Below are positions 10,879-20,479 of a stretch of 64,000 nucleotides of DNA, piece by piece. The position numbers and the translations under genes are program-made. Numbering within the stretch: position 1 is the first letter of the stretch; the number at the start of each line of letters is the position of its first letter. The stretch covers positions 992,001 through 1,056,000 of the forward strand of contig NC_005295.2 of assembly GCF_000026005.1 (NCBI RefSeq), read 5' to 3'. The stretch is from Ehrlichia ruminantium str. Welgevonden. GTDB taxonomy: Bacteria; Pseudomonadota; Alphaproteobacteria; Rickettsiales; Anaplasmataceae. The notes beneath the pieces are model-generated. The model had not been told where the DNA came from, searched no databases, and saw only the letters and a program-made list of their open reading frames with translations.

Positions 10879-12343
10879 CTACAACTATAATATCACCATC
10901 ACTAAGATATTGTTTATGACATTCTTATCATACACATTCTAATATATTAGACACTCCATATTCTATTATTATGTTTACTAATCTTTATTTTATTATCTAA
11001 CACTCAAATAAAATATAGTCCATGACTTATTATATCAACATAACTAAGATATTGCTTATGACATTCTTATCATACACGTTCTAATATATTACACATTCCA
11101 TATTCTATTATTATGTTTACTAATCTTTACTTTATTATCTAACACTCAAATAAAATATAGTCCATGACTTATTATATCAACATAACCAAGATATTACTTA
11201 TGACATTCTTATCATACACATTCTAATATATTAGACATTCCATATTCTATTATTATGTTTACTAATCTTTATTTTATTATCTAACACTCAAATAAAATAT
11301 AGTCCATGACTTATTATATCAACATAACTAAGATATTGCTTATGACATTCTTATCATACACGTTCTAATATATTACACATTCCATATTCTATTATTATGT
11401 TTACTAATCTTTACTTTATTATCTAACACTCAAATAAAATATAGTCCATGACTTATTATATCAACATAACCAAGATATTACTTATGACATTCTTATCATA
11501 CACATTCTAATATATTAGACATTCCATATTCTATTATTATGTTTACTAATCTTTATTTTATTATCTAACACTCAAATAAAATATAGTCCATGACTTATTA
11601 TATCAACATAACTAAGATATTGCTTATGACATTCTTATCATACACGTTCTAATATATTACACATTCCATATTCTATTATTATGTTTACTAATCTTTACTT
11701 TATTATCTAACACTCAAATAAAATATAGTCCATGACTTATTATATCAACATAACCAAGATATTACTTATGACATTCTTATCATACACATTCTAATATATT
11801 AGACATTCCATATTCTATTATTATGTTTACTAATCTTTATTTTATTATCTAACACTCAAATAAAATATAGTCCATGACTTATTATATCAACATAACTAAG
11901 ATATTGCTTATGACATTCTTATCATACACGTTCTAATATATTACACATTCCATATTCTATTATTATGTTTACTAATCTTTACTTTATTATCTAACACTCA
12001 AATAAAATATAGTCCATGACTTATTATATCAACATAACCAAGATATTACTTATGACATTCTTATCATACACATTCTAATATATTAGACATTCCATATTCT
12101 ATTATTATGTTTACTAATCTTTATTTTATTATCTAACACTCAAATAAAATATGGCCCATGACTTATTATATCAACATAACTAAGATATTGCTTATGACAT
12201 TCTTATCATACACGTTCTAATATATTACACATTCCATATTCTATTATTATGTTTACTAATCTTTACTTTATTATCTAACACCCAAATAAAATATGGCCCA
12301 TGACTTATTATATCAACATAGCTAAGATATTGCTTATGACATT
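10879..12343. repeat. 142-bp tandem array, about 10.3 units, overlapping comEC 3' end
   Basis: The marker CATGACTTATTATATC recurs at 11021, 11163, 11305, 11447, 11589, 11731, 11873, 12015, 12157 and 12299, exactly 142 bp apart. A diverged first unit runs from about 10879, and a last partial unit ends near 12343. Units alternate between two types. Type A (11021, 11305, 11589, 11873, 12157) has ATTGCTTATG, ACACGTTC and ATTACACATT. Type B (11163, 11447, 11731, 12015) has ATTACTTATG, ACACATTC and ATTAGACATT. The last 1.3 units are the final 40 or so codons of comEC, so each unit is a copy of that gene tail including its stop. Confidence 0.97.
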
Positions 12344-14246
12344 CCTGTGGATAAACAAACTTCCCAAATTGTATCACTAAATCTATATCTAAACAATTCT
12401 GTATTACATACTCAGATGTATATGCAATTAAAATTTTTCTTTTTTGCTTAGTATATATACATCCTTTACCTGCTTCACAAAATAAGCATTTAGCATTTTC
12501 CAAATTATATTTCAAGAGTTTCTGTTGACCATTCTGCTTTGCCCACACTAAACCTATGAAACCTGTAATATGTGCATTTTTATTAACTGAATACAATTGC
12601 CCATCTGATTCTTTAACCGCAATATTATTAATATTTACCAATATATCAGGTGTAACATATTGAAAACCAATAAATAAACCACACACAATAACCACTAATC
12701 CTAAAAATCTTAAACTTCCATTCCATAAACATAAAAACAAAAACCCCAATGTAATAATCAATATAGATACTGATGACACTGCATGAAACGATAGTATTAA
12801 ACTATCTATTTTAGACACATAACTAGATACATATAAGAGCAACTTTACAGAACTTTCTAACGCATATGAAATATAAAACTCTAAATTGACAAAACTTAAT
12901 ACAACATATAACAAACTCAACGGTATAATAAAAAATGTAGTAACGGGAATTGCTAACACATTAACAAAAACTCCAATAATAGAAAAATTGTGAAAATGAT
13001 ATATTACATACGGTAGCGTAGCTAATCCTGCAATTAATGAACTCAAAACTATCGATGAAAAATACTGTAGTATATCACCTATAATAATAAGTTTTGTAAA
13101 AATATCACAACTTGCTATAAGAGCCAACACAGCAGCAAATGACATCTGAAAACTTGGATTAAGAACTGCTTCAGGATAGCACAATAATATAATAAACGCT
13201 GCAATTGCTATAGCACGAAAATTATTATGACGCCGGTCAATAAGAATACCTATAAAAACATAACTTGTCATTAAAAATGCACGTTCTGCAGAAACTGACA
13301 TCCCAGTAAGTAACAAATATATTAAACTCACTATAATGGCTATAACAGCAGATATCTTTTTTATATTATAACTTTCAGCCAAATTCCCAAAAAAAACTAA
13401 TAAATTTCTTGATAAAGAAAAAAACAATCCAGTAATAAAGGATAAATGCAATCCAGAAATAGCAAAAAGATGAGCTATTCCAGCATTTCTAATATTACCC
13501 ATTATATCATTACTAATCCCATCCTTTTTACCAATTACCAATGCACTAACTACATTAGCAGTATCCCAAGTTAAATTTCTTAAGAAAAGTTTGTATATAT
13601 GTAATCTGATTAGTTCTATATACTCAAAAATTTTCTTACTTTTTCTTTTTTCAAATAACCTAACATTACTTATTGTGAAACCAATTCCATTTATCTTTTT
13701 AAAATATGAAACACGAGAAAAGTCATAAGAAAACGGTGAAACTGCAGTTTGCGGTGGATAAACAATCGCAGAAAGTAAAATTCTATCACCTATTTCAATA
13801 TTCTCATCCCATTGAGTACGAGACACTAACCTTATACAGGTAACATTATATTTAACATTTTGAACATCACAAATTATTACCCTCTTATGTGATTGTTTAC
13901 TACTTACCTCTTTTACTGTTCCAATAATATCTTTTGCATATATCTTAGCTTGTAATACATCACCAGAAAAATAATGAGCTTTTACATAAATAGTAACAAA
14001 ACCAAACAATATAAAAAAAAGTGATAAAAATAGGCAATTGCTCTTCTTCAAAATTACAGCAATTAAACTTACAAACAATGTAAAAACTATACATAATACA
14101 ATATAGCTTTGTGGTTCTGTTGGTAAAGAAAAGTATATAATTACACCAATTCCTTGTAGCACTGGAATCCATAACATTAAAGAATTTTTATTATTTTCCA
14201 GTTGCTTATGTAAAAATGATATAAAATTTGTAATTATTACATCCAC
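12225..14246 (-). CDS. comEC: ComEC/Rec2-type DNA uptake channel protein
   Basis: ComEC forms the inner-membrane channel for single-stranded DNA entry in natural transformation. The 673-residue protein has an N-terminal soluble domain between early helices. It then has the competence domain with the hallmark HLFAISGLHLSFITG near 275 and many helices to about 540. The C-terminal part is short and lacks an obvious complete metallo-hydrolase domain. The start is taken as GTG at 14246, immediately after a perfect palindrome, with no visible ribosome-binding site; a later start is possible. Its last 40 or so codons lie inside the 142-bp array. Other competence genes are not adjacent. Confidence 0.85.
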   Translation of the reverse strand: MDVIITNFISFLHKQLENNKNSLMLWIPVLQGIGVIIYFSLPTEPQSYIVLCIVFTLFVSLIAVILKKSNCLFLSLFFILFGFVTIYVKAHYFSGDVLQAKIYAKDIIGTVKEVSSKQSHKRVIICDVQNVKYNVTCIRLVSRTQWDENIEIGDRILLSAIVYPPQTAVSPFSYDFSRVSYFKKINGIGFTISNVRLFEKRKSKKIFEYIELIRLHIYKLFLRNLTWDTANVVSALVIGKKDGISNDIMGNIRNAGIAHLFAISGLHLSFITGLFFSLSRNLLVFFGNLAESYNIKKISAVIAIIVSLIYLLLTGMSVSAERAFLMTSYVFIGILIDRRHNNFRAIAIAAFIILLCYPEAVLNPSFQMSFAAVLALIASCDIFTKLIIIGDILQYFSSIVLSSLIAGLATLPYVIYHFHNFSIIGVFVNVLAIPVTTFFIIPLSLLYVVLSFVNLEFYISYALESSVKLLLYVSSYVSKIDSLILSFHAVSSVSILIITLGFLFLCLWNGSLRFLGLVVIVCGLFIGFQYVTPDILVNINNIAVKESDGQLYSVNKNAHITGFIGLVWAKQNGQQKLLKYNLENAKCLFCEAGKGCIYTKQKRKILIAYTSEYVIQNCLDIDLVIQFGKFVYPQECHKQYLSYVDIISHGPYFIWVLDNKVKISKHNNRIWNV

Positions 14247-14290
14247 AAATAGTATATAAATTAATAATATTATTAATTTATATACTATTT
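14247..14290. promoter_or_regulatory. perfect 44-bp palindrome upstream of comEC
   Basis: The left arm 14247-14268 begins AAATAGTATATAAATTAA, and the right arm 14269-14290 is its exact reverse complement with no loop. It directly abuts the comEC start codon on the leftward strand. As DNA it could be a two-fold operator; as RNA it would form a long hairpin across the translation start. It consists almost wholly of A and T. Function is inference. Confidence 0.75.
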
Positions 14291-14977
14291 ATTAATAATA
14301 CTTAATAAATAATTTTATATTGTTCATATTAATAAATAATACATACTAAAAATGCTGAAAATTAGATTCATAAGTTATATAATTTACTGAAGTAATATCA
14401 TACTATACGTAATTTAGTGTAAAAAGTTTTTATATATAGAATTGAAATACATATACATTTTCCCACTATTACTTTTTAAGCTAATGATATTATTAACATA
14501 TAATATACAAATATAGAGAAGGACAGATGTACTCAACATCAAAACGCTCTAAAACACCAAAGCCACTTTTTCTATTACAACTCTTTAGCAAATTTATTTA
14601 TAATTAATATATAACAAACATCAATTAGATATACACATACATTTATTTGATATAAGAAAGTTTTTATATACAAGAACTTATAATTATAATATTACCGCCC
14701 TATAACTAATAGTACTATCATTATTATAACATTAAATAAACTATAATAACGTGTAATATGATTTAAATAACTAACTGACATACTTTTAAAAACTTATTTG
14801 CTTCATTCATAAACCGAAGAGTTTCTTTATTATTAAGATCATTAAGCTACAGAAAGTTAACAGTTATAAAAATAAATCACAGATACAAATCATATTAAAA
14901 ATACAAAAAACCTATAAATAACCTTTAATACTACAGGTAAAAGCATTATCAGTAACTATAGAAATAAAAATAAAAAC
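14291..14977. other. spacer between comEC and pheT
   Basis: About 690 AT-rich bases between two leftward genes. The only item with some coding look is a 26-codon frame at 14527-14607, listed separately. The rest shows no RNA gene, array or clear promoter that I can support. Confidence 0.5.
14527..14607 (+). CDS. possible 26-codon ORF, unknown
   Basis: A rightward ATG frame encodes MYSTSKRSKTPKPLFLLQLF and six more residues before TAA. AAGGA lies three bases before the ATG, which is closer than usual. The stretch has slightly higher GC and more balanced codons than its surroundings. It resembles the start of a basic protein that is then cut short, so it could be a gene fragment. I do not recognise it, and chance is a real alternative. 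Confidence 0.2.
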   Translation: MYSTSKRSKTPKPLFLLQLFSKFIYN

Positions 14978-17347
14978 TTAACAAGATCTAAGAATCCCAT
15001 TAAAACCTTTACTAATTGCACTAATTATTAGATCAGATGCATCCTTTATCTCTTGATCATTTAACGTATGATCAACAGATCTAAACGTGACAGATAAGGC
15101 AACAGATAACATACCTTTATCTATACCATTTCCTTCATATATATCAAAAATTGACACATCTTCTATTAACTGAACATTAGTCTTTTTAGCAACCTCTATC
15201 AAACACTGAATATTGACATTTTTGCTAACTAAAAAGGCAAAATCACGTTTTACAGATTGATATCGTAACTCTACAAATTCTTTACGTGTTAAATCAACAA
15301 CTGGAATTTTATACAAAAATACCTCAAAACAAACTATAGGACGCTTTATTTCATACAAATGAACAATACTAGGATGTAACTCCCCAAAATATCCAATAAG
15401 AATATTATTAAAATATACATCCGCAGATTTCATAGGATGGAGATATGACTTAGTAGATCTTACTAAATCAACAGAATCATATCCAATATTCATTTCTTGT
15501 AAAACCTTAAAAAAATCAGATTTTACATCAAATATATCAACAGACCTGTCAGTTTTATAAAAATTACGAGGTAAGTTATCTCCATATCTTACCCCACTTA
15601 CCACATAATTATTATCACCACATACACTATTAATATTATATATCTGACCTATCTCAAAAATAGCCGCATCATTATTTCCATATGCTTGATTTTCAGATAT
15701 AACTTGTAATAAATTCAATAAAACACTAGGCCGCATTAAATTCATGTTATTATTAATAGGATTATCTATTAACATTATATCTGAATCATATCCAAATTTT
15801 TTAGCAAATTCTAGATTTGTAAATGACCATGTTACTACTTCCGTCATTCCTTGTGATAATAGTACTGATCTTAGCTTATTATGCAAATTATCAGGAAATT
15901 CAATATTAGAAATAGGTATAGGATTCTCAAGAATTTTATCATACCCATATAATCTAAGCACCTCCTCTACAAGATCAAAAGAATGCTTAAGATCTGATCT
16001 CCAAGACGGAGGAATTACTATCCAAATATCACAATCATGATTCTTTACAACACAACCAATATTACAAAGGAAATCAAAAATTTCGTCCCGTGTAATACTA
16101 ACACTACCAATGTTCCGTACAGAATCTGGAGAAAAATTCAACAAGATATCATTGTGTACATAATTCTGTACAGAAACAATACTAGAAGGGCTACCACCAC
16201 AATACTCTAGTATCATTTTTGTAGCTAGTTTCAAACCATCTTGAAGAAACTCAGGGTCAACAAACCTTTCAAGCCGATAACTAGAATCTGTAGATAACTT
16301 TATCTTCCTAGAAGATAAAGCAATATCTACAGGATCAAACCATGCACATTCTAAAAAAATATTTTCTGTATCAAATAAGCATTTACTATATTCTGAACCA
16401 ATTACTCCAACAATACTATGAATCCTATTTGCTAAATCAACAGCAATAATATTTTCCTTTCCTAATAAGTATTTTTTATCATTAAGTGCAAAAAATTCTA
16501 TTTGATCATCAATTTTCCTAAAAACCAATTTACCTGCTATTTTATCCGCATCATATATATGAAGAGGTCTATTAAAAGACAACATAATATAATTTATAAT
16601 ATCAACAACGCACGAAATAGATTTTACCCCACATGAGAATAAATACTCTTTTAACCATTTAGGAGTCTCACAATTCCTTATACCCTTAATGTATACTCCT
16701 TTTACTATTCCTTGAACCTCTAGACAAATTTCAATTGGAGAAATATAACAAGTATTATCAAAAGTAATATCACAAAAATTAACAGACTTTAACTTACCTA
16801 CTCCAGCAGCAGCTAAATCACGTGCTATACCATATACTCCCAGACAGTCACCACGATTTGGAGTAATATTCAACTCTATCACAGGATCACATGAGAAAAA
16901 ACTCTCTCCTACATTATATGTATTATCAGACAACTCTATTATACCTTCATCAGTACTATCATTTTCTGCAATGCCTAACTCATCTCTAGAGCATAACATA
17001 CCGTAGCTATCAACTCCACGCAGCTTAGCAACTTTAATAACAGTTTGATTTTTTGGTATCACACTACCGACATAGGCTAGTACAGATTTCATGCCAACCT
17101 TAACATTAGATGCACCACATACAACTTGAAAAGTTTGTACTCCATCATATACCTGACAAACTTTTAACTTATCCGCAGCATGATGTGGTACTACATCTAT
17201 AACTTCTACAACTACAAAAGATTGAAGGTGCTTTTTACAATCTACACTATCTACTTCTAATCCAATATCACTTAACTTAGAAATAATAAAATCTAATGAA
17301 GCATCAGTATCTAAATACTGCATTAACCAAGAAAGTGTAAACCTCAT
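14978..17347 (-). CDS. pheT: phenylalanyl-tRNA synthetase beta subunit
   Basis: PheT pairs with PheS to charge tRNA-Phe; the beta chain binds tRNA and edits mischarged tyrosine. The 789-residue protein has the domains in order. An N-terminal tRNA-binding fold lies near residues 40-150 (VVEVIDVVPHHAADKLKVCQ). The B3/B4 editing region spans about 200-380 and the B5 domain follows near 400-470. The catalytic-like core has WSFTNLEFAKKFG, and a C-terminal anticodon-binding domain starts around 695 (YQSVKRDFAFLVSKNVN). The length is typical. pheS is not adjacent. It follows rplQ on the same strand after 83 bases. Confidence 0.95.
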   Translation of the reverse strand: MRFTLSWLMQYLDTDASLDFIISKLSDIGLEVDSVDCKKHLQSFVVVEVIDVVPHHAADKLKVCQVYDGVQTFQVVCGASNVKVGMKSVLAYVGSVIPKNQTVIKVAKLRGVDSYGMLCSRDELGIAENDSTDEGIIELSDNTYNVGESFFSCDPVIELNITPNRGDCLGVYGIARDLAAAGVGKLKSVNFCDITFDNTCYISPIEICLEVQGIVKGVYIKGIRNCETPKWLKEYLFSCGVKSISCVVDIINYIMLSFNRPLHIYDADKIAGKLVFRKIDDQIEFFALNDKKYLLGKENIIAVDLANRIHSIVGVIGSEYSKCLFDTENIFLECAWFDPVDIALSSRKIKLSTDSSYRLERFVDPEFLQDGLKLATKMILEYCGGSPSSIVSVQNYVHNDILLNFSPDSVRNIGSVSITRDEIFDFLCNIGCVVKNHDCDIWIVIPPSWRSDLKHSFDLVEEVLRLYGYDKILENPIPISNIEFPDNLHNKLRSVLLSQGMTEVVTWSFTNLEFAKKFGYDSDIMLIDNPINNNMNLMRPSVLLNLLQVISENQAYGNNDAAIFEIGQIYNINSVCGDNNYVVSGVRYGDNLPRNFYKTDRSVDIFDVKSDFFKVLQEMNIGYDSVDLVRSTKSYLHPMKSADVYFNNILIGYFGELHPSIVHLYEIKRPIVCFEVFLYKIPVVDLTRKEFVELRYQSVKRDFAFLVSKNVNIQCLIEVAKKTNVQLIEDVSIFDIYEGNGIDKGMLSVALSVTFRSVDHTLNDQEIKDASDLIISAISKGFNGILRSC

Positions 17348-17430
17348 AAAGAACTAATACTTAACAACTATAAATCTCACTTGAAACAGCATTCATACTG
17401 AATAAACACACTTAACTAGCTAAGTTACAC

Positions 17431-17817
17431 TTAAGATTGAGATACTATCTGCCTATCGACAAGCTCAATAATTGCTATAGGAGCACAATCACCTTTACGA
17501 AACCCATTTTTCATAATTCTAGTATAGCCACCATTTCTACTTTTATAACGAACTGATAACACATCTATCAATTTATCAGTTGCATCAATGTTCTTGAGTT
17601 TGGATATTAATAACCTTTTCCCATATACTAAATTTTTCTCCCTGTACACCTTACCAATAGTAATAAGCTTCTCTACATAAGGACGTAATTCCTTAGCTTT
17701 AGGCAAAGTAGTAGTAATTCTCTCATGCTTAATTAAAGATATAGATAAATTTAATAACATAGAGATTCTATGAGCACTAGTACGAGAAAACTTTCTATGA
17801 GCAACACGATGCCTCAT
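17431..17817 (-). CDS. rplQ: 50S ribosomal protein L17
   Basis: L17 is a large-subunit protein near the exit tunnel. The 128-residue frame begins [17 protein letters not shown], the conserved L17 start, and has [19 protein letters not shown] near residue 30. The C-terminus includes [19 protein letters not shown], also standard. It is the last gene of the alpha operon, 18 bases after rpoA. Length and position are normal. Confidence 0.97.
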   Translation of the reverse strand: MRHRVAHRKFSRTSAHRISMLLNLSISLIKHERITTTLPKAKELRPYVEKLITIGKVYREKNLVYGKRLLISKLKNIDATDKLIDVLSVRYKSRNGGYTRIMKNGFRKGDCAPIAIIELVDRQIVSQS

Positions 17818-17835
17818 AACATAACCTCACTTTTC

Positions 17836-18960
17836 TTATTCTTCACTATATTGCTTACTTAAACTCTCAATGGACTCAGGAGGCCAATTTGCAATCTTCA
17901 TACCCAAATGCAAATTCATACTTGCCAAAAGCTCATTAATTTCATTAAGTGACTTCCTACCAAAATTTGGAGTTCTTAACATATCAGATTCAGTCTTCTG
18001 TACTAAATCTCCTATATAAGTAATATTATCATTTTTCAAGCAATTATATGATCTAACCGAAAGCTCCAACTCATCAACCTTACGTAATAAATTAGAATCA
18101 TAAGGTAATACATCCTTAGTATCAACCTTCTGATGAGGCTCATCAGTTTCATCAAAATTAATAAACTGTTGAAACTGATCTTGCAAAATTCTTGCAGCCA
18201 ATGCAACAGCTTCATCAGGTAAAATAGAATGATCTGTCTCTACAGACATAATCAACCTATCATAATCTGTAAACTGACCAATACGACTGCTCTCAACTCT
18301 GAAAGACGCTTTCTTGATCGGACTATAAAGAGCATTAGTAGCAATAAAATTTACAGGAACATCATTTAATCCAAACTTATTAATTGACTTACGCTTCACA
18401 GCGGGAACATATCCTTTTCCAGAATTAACATACATTTTTATATTAAAATCAACATCCTGATCCAATGTACAAATCAATAAATCCTTATTTAAGATAGTAC
18501 AATCAGGAGTATCAGCTATCATCCCAGACCTTACTTCACAAGGCCCCTTAACTTTAAGAGATAACACCTTATTATCCATCCCAGAAAGCTTTAACCTAAT
18601 CATACTTATATTCAATAGAATATCAGTTACATCCTCTCTAACCCCAGAAATTGAAGTAAATTCATGCAAAACATTTTCTATTTCAACACCATAAACTGCA
18701 AAGCCACGCAAAGAAGACATCATAACTCTTCTCAAAGCATTACCTAGAGTTAATGCAAAACCGCTTTCAAGTGGCTCAATAATTAAATCTGCCTTATTTA
18801 AAGCATTACCATGATTAACTACTTTAATAGAAGAAGGCTTAGTTAACTTATTCCAGTGGTCACTCATTGATATACGCCCTACATCACTAGAGTATGGACT
18901 ACCTACTCCCATATAACCCGATTCTTGAGCAACAGAACTAGAATCCTCATCAAAAATCAC
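17836..18960 (-). CDS. rpoA: RNA polymerase alpha subunit
   Basis: RpoA dimerises to nucleate RNA polymerase assembly and contacts activators. The 374-residue protein has the N-terminal assembly domain ([20 protein letters not shown] near 60-80) and a C-terminal domain with [20 protein letters not shown]. The start is a GTG at 18960 with GAGG seven bases before it. This gives about 30 extra N-terminal residues before the conserved segment that begins near [12 protein letters not shown]. An internal ATG (residue 32) is possible, but the ribosome-binding site favours the longer form. It lies between rpsK and rplQ as usual. Confidence 0.95.
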   Translation of the reverse strand: MIFDEDSSSVAQESGYMGVGSPYSSDVGRISMSDHWNKLTKPSSIKVVNHGNALNKADLIIEPLESGFALTLGNALRRVMMSSLRGFAVYGVEIENVLHEFTSISGVREDVTDILLNISMIRLKLSGMDNKVLSLKVKGPCEVRSGMIADTPDCTILNKDLLICTLDQDVDFNIKMYVNSGKGYVPAVKRKSINKFGLNDVPVNFIATNALYSPIKKASFRVESSRIGQFTDYDRLIMSVETDHSILPDEAVALAARILQDQFQQFINFDETDEPHQKVDTKDVLPYDSNLLRKVDELELSVRSYNCLKNDNITYIGDLVQKTESDMLRTPNFGRKSLNEINELLASMNLHLGMKIANWPPESIESLSKQYSEE

Positions 18961-18991
18961 AATAGAACCTCACACATTACTATAAACATAA

Positions 18992-19375
18992 TTAAACCCT
19001 GCGCCTCCCTGGAAGCTTACATCCATTATGTGGAAGCTTCGTAGTATCTTTAATAGAAGTAACATTTAAATTACAAGCTTGAACAGCCCTAATAGCTGCT
19101 TCTCTACCTGCCCCAGGACCAGAAACTTTAATAGATACAGTTTTCATCCCATTTTGCTCAACAACTGTTTTAACAGCATGCCCTGCTGTTTCTTGCGCCG
19201 CATAAGGAGTTGCTTTCTTAGATCCCTTAAAACCATAAGCTCCAGCAGAAGTTGATACTAATGAATGCCCTTGCTGATCAGTAATAGTCACAATTATGTT
19301 ATTATAAGTAGCATGAATGTGCACAACCCCAACTACAACATTCCTTTTTTTCTTTTTATTATATGTTACACTCAT
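18992..19375 (-). CDS. rpsK: 30S ribosomal protein S11
   Basis: S11 forms part of the 30S platform. The 127-residue protein starts [19 protein letters not shown] and carries the conserved stretches [28 protein letters not shown] and [13 protein letters not shown]. It ends [18 protein letters not shown], with the typical NGC/RRRV tail. It sits between rpsM and rpoA with short gaps. Confidence 0.97.
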   Translation of the reverse strand: MSVTYNKKKKRNVVVGVVHIHATYNNIIVTITDQQGHSLVSTSAGAYGFKGSKKATPYAAQETAGHAVKTVVEQNGMKTVSIKVSGPGAGREAAIRAVQACNLNVTSIKDTTKLPHNGCKLPGRRRV

Positions 19376-19386
19376 AATATACCTTG

Positions 19387-19758
19387 TTATTTTTTCTTAG
19401 CAGCAACTGGCAATCTTGACCTACCCTTACGAGTCTTAGCATTAGTATGAGTTCTTTGCCCGCGCACAGGTAACCCCCTTCTATGCCTTAACCCTCTGTA
19501 ACATCCTATATCAGTCAAGAACTTAATATTCATACTAACTTCTTTCCTTAAATCTCCTTCCACTACATAATTTTCTCTAATAAAATTCCTAATTCTAATA
19601 ATTTCATCATCACTTAAATTTACAACTCGAATATTATGATCAATATTGCAACTTTCACAAATCTTATTAGCTAAAGAGATACCAATACCATATATATAAG
19701 TCAAAGCAATAACTACACGCTTATTTGTAGGAATATTAACTCCAGCTATACGTGCCAC
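19387..19758 (-). CDS. rpsM: 30S ribosomal protein S13
   Basis: S13 sits in the 30S head and contacts the 50S subunit. The 123-residue protein starts [19 protein letters not shown], has [13 protein letters not shown], and ends with [20 protein letters not shown] and [16 protein letters not shown]. All are standard S13 elements. In many bacteria rpmJ (L36) would precede it, but here adk does and no L36 frame is found. Confidence 0.97.
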   Translation of the reverse strand: MARIAGVNIPTNKRVVIALTYIYGIGISLANKICESCNIDHNIRVVNLSDDEIIRIRNFIRENYVVEGDLRKEVSMNIKFLTDIGCYRGLRHRRGLPVRGQRTHTNAKTRKGRSRLPVAAKKK

Positions 19759-19816
19759 TAACTTTCCTCCACAAGATAATAAATGTCTTGCAATATAGCA
19801 AATTTGTCAATTAACG

Positions 19817-20479
19817 TCAATCAATAATTAAATATTCTATGCGTTCCTTTATATCCTGAGTAACCTTATCAATTGATTTACCTGCATCAATTTGTATGAT
19901 CTTATCATGGTAATACAATTCTAAATCTTTCATCTCCTCATAGTATTGATTAACTCTTTTGACTATCACTTCAATCTTATCATCATATCTATAATCTAAC
20001 CGACCTTTACAAAACTTACAAGTGATTTCATCTATTGCTTGATCAAAAAAATGTAAATTAGAAACCTGTCCACAATCCTTACATACAATACGTCCACAAA
20101 GCCTACTTTTTATAGTGTCTAAATCTAATTGTAATTGTATCACTATATTAATCTTATTATTACGCTCTTCCAAAATTTTAGTTAGAAACTTCGCTTGACT
20201 TAAATTTCTTGGGAAACCATCTAATAAAAACCCATTACTGATACTATTAATAGATACTGAAAACATCCTGCATACTAAATCATCATCCACTAAATCACCA
20301 GATTCCATAATATGCCTAATCTTACGTCCATCATCAGTATCAAGCTTTGCCTGATCCCTCAACAAATCCCCAGTTGAAATAACAGAAATACTAGGATAAA
20401 TCTCTGACAAAATACGACACTGAGTACCCTTACCAGACCCAGGTGGACCAAATATCAACATATTTATTTTATTTTCCAT
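19817..20479 (-). CDS. adk: adenylate kinase
   Basis: Adk interconverts ATP plus AMP with two ADP. The 220-residue protein has the P-loop FGPPGSGKGTQC near residues 10-21, the AMP-binding DGFPRNLSQAKFL, and a LID with four cysteines of the zinc-binding type (CKDCG and CKFCKGRLDYRYDD). An ATG at 20479 overlaps the secY stop by 16 bases. A second ATG at 20461 starts MLIFGPPGSG and is equally plausible. It follows secY as in the classical spc operon. Confidence 0.94.
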   Translation of the reverse strand: MENKINMLIFGPPGSGKGTQCRILSEIYPSISVISTGDLLRDQAKLDTDDGRKIRHIMESGDLVDDDLVCRMFSVSINSISNGFLLDGFPRNLSQAKFLTKILEERNNKINIVIQLQLDLDTIKSRLCGRIVCKDCGQVSNLHFFDQAIDEITCKFCKGRLDYRYDDKIEVIVKRVNQYYEEMKDLELYYHDKIIQIDAGKSIDKVTQDIKERIEYLIID

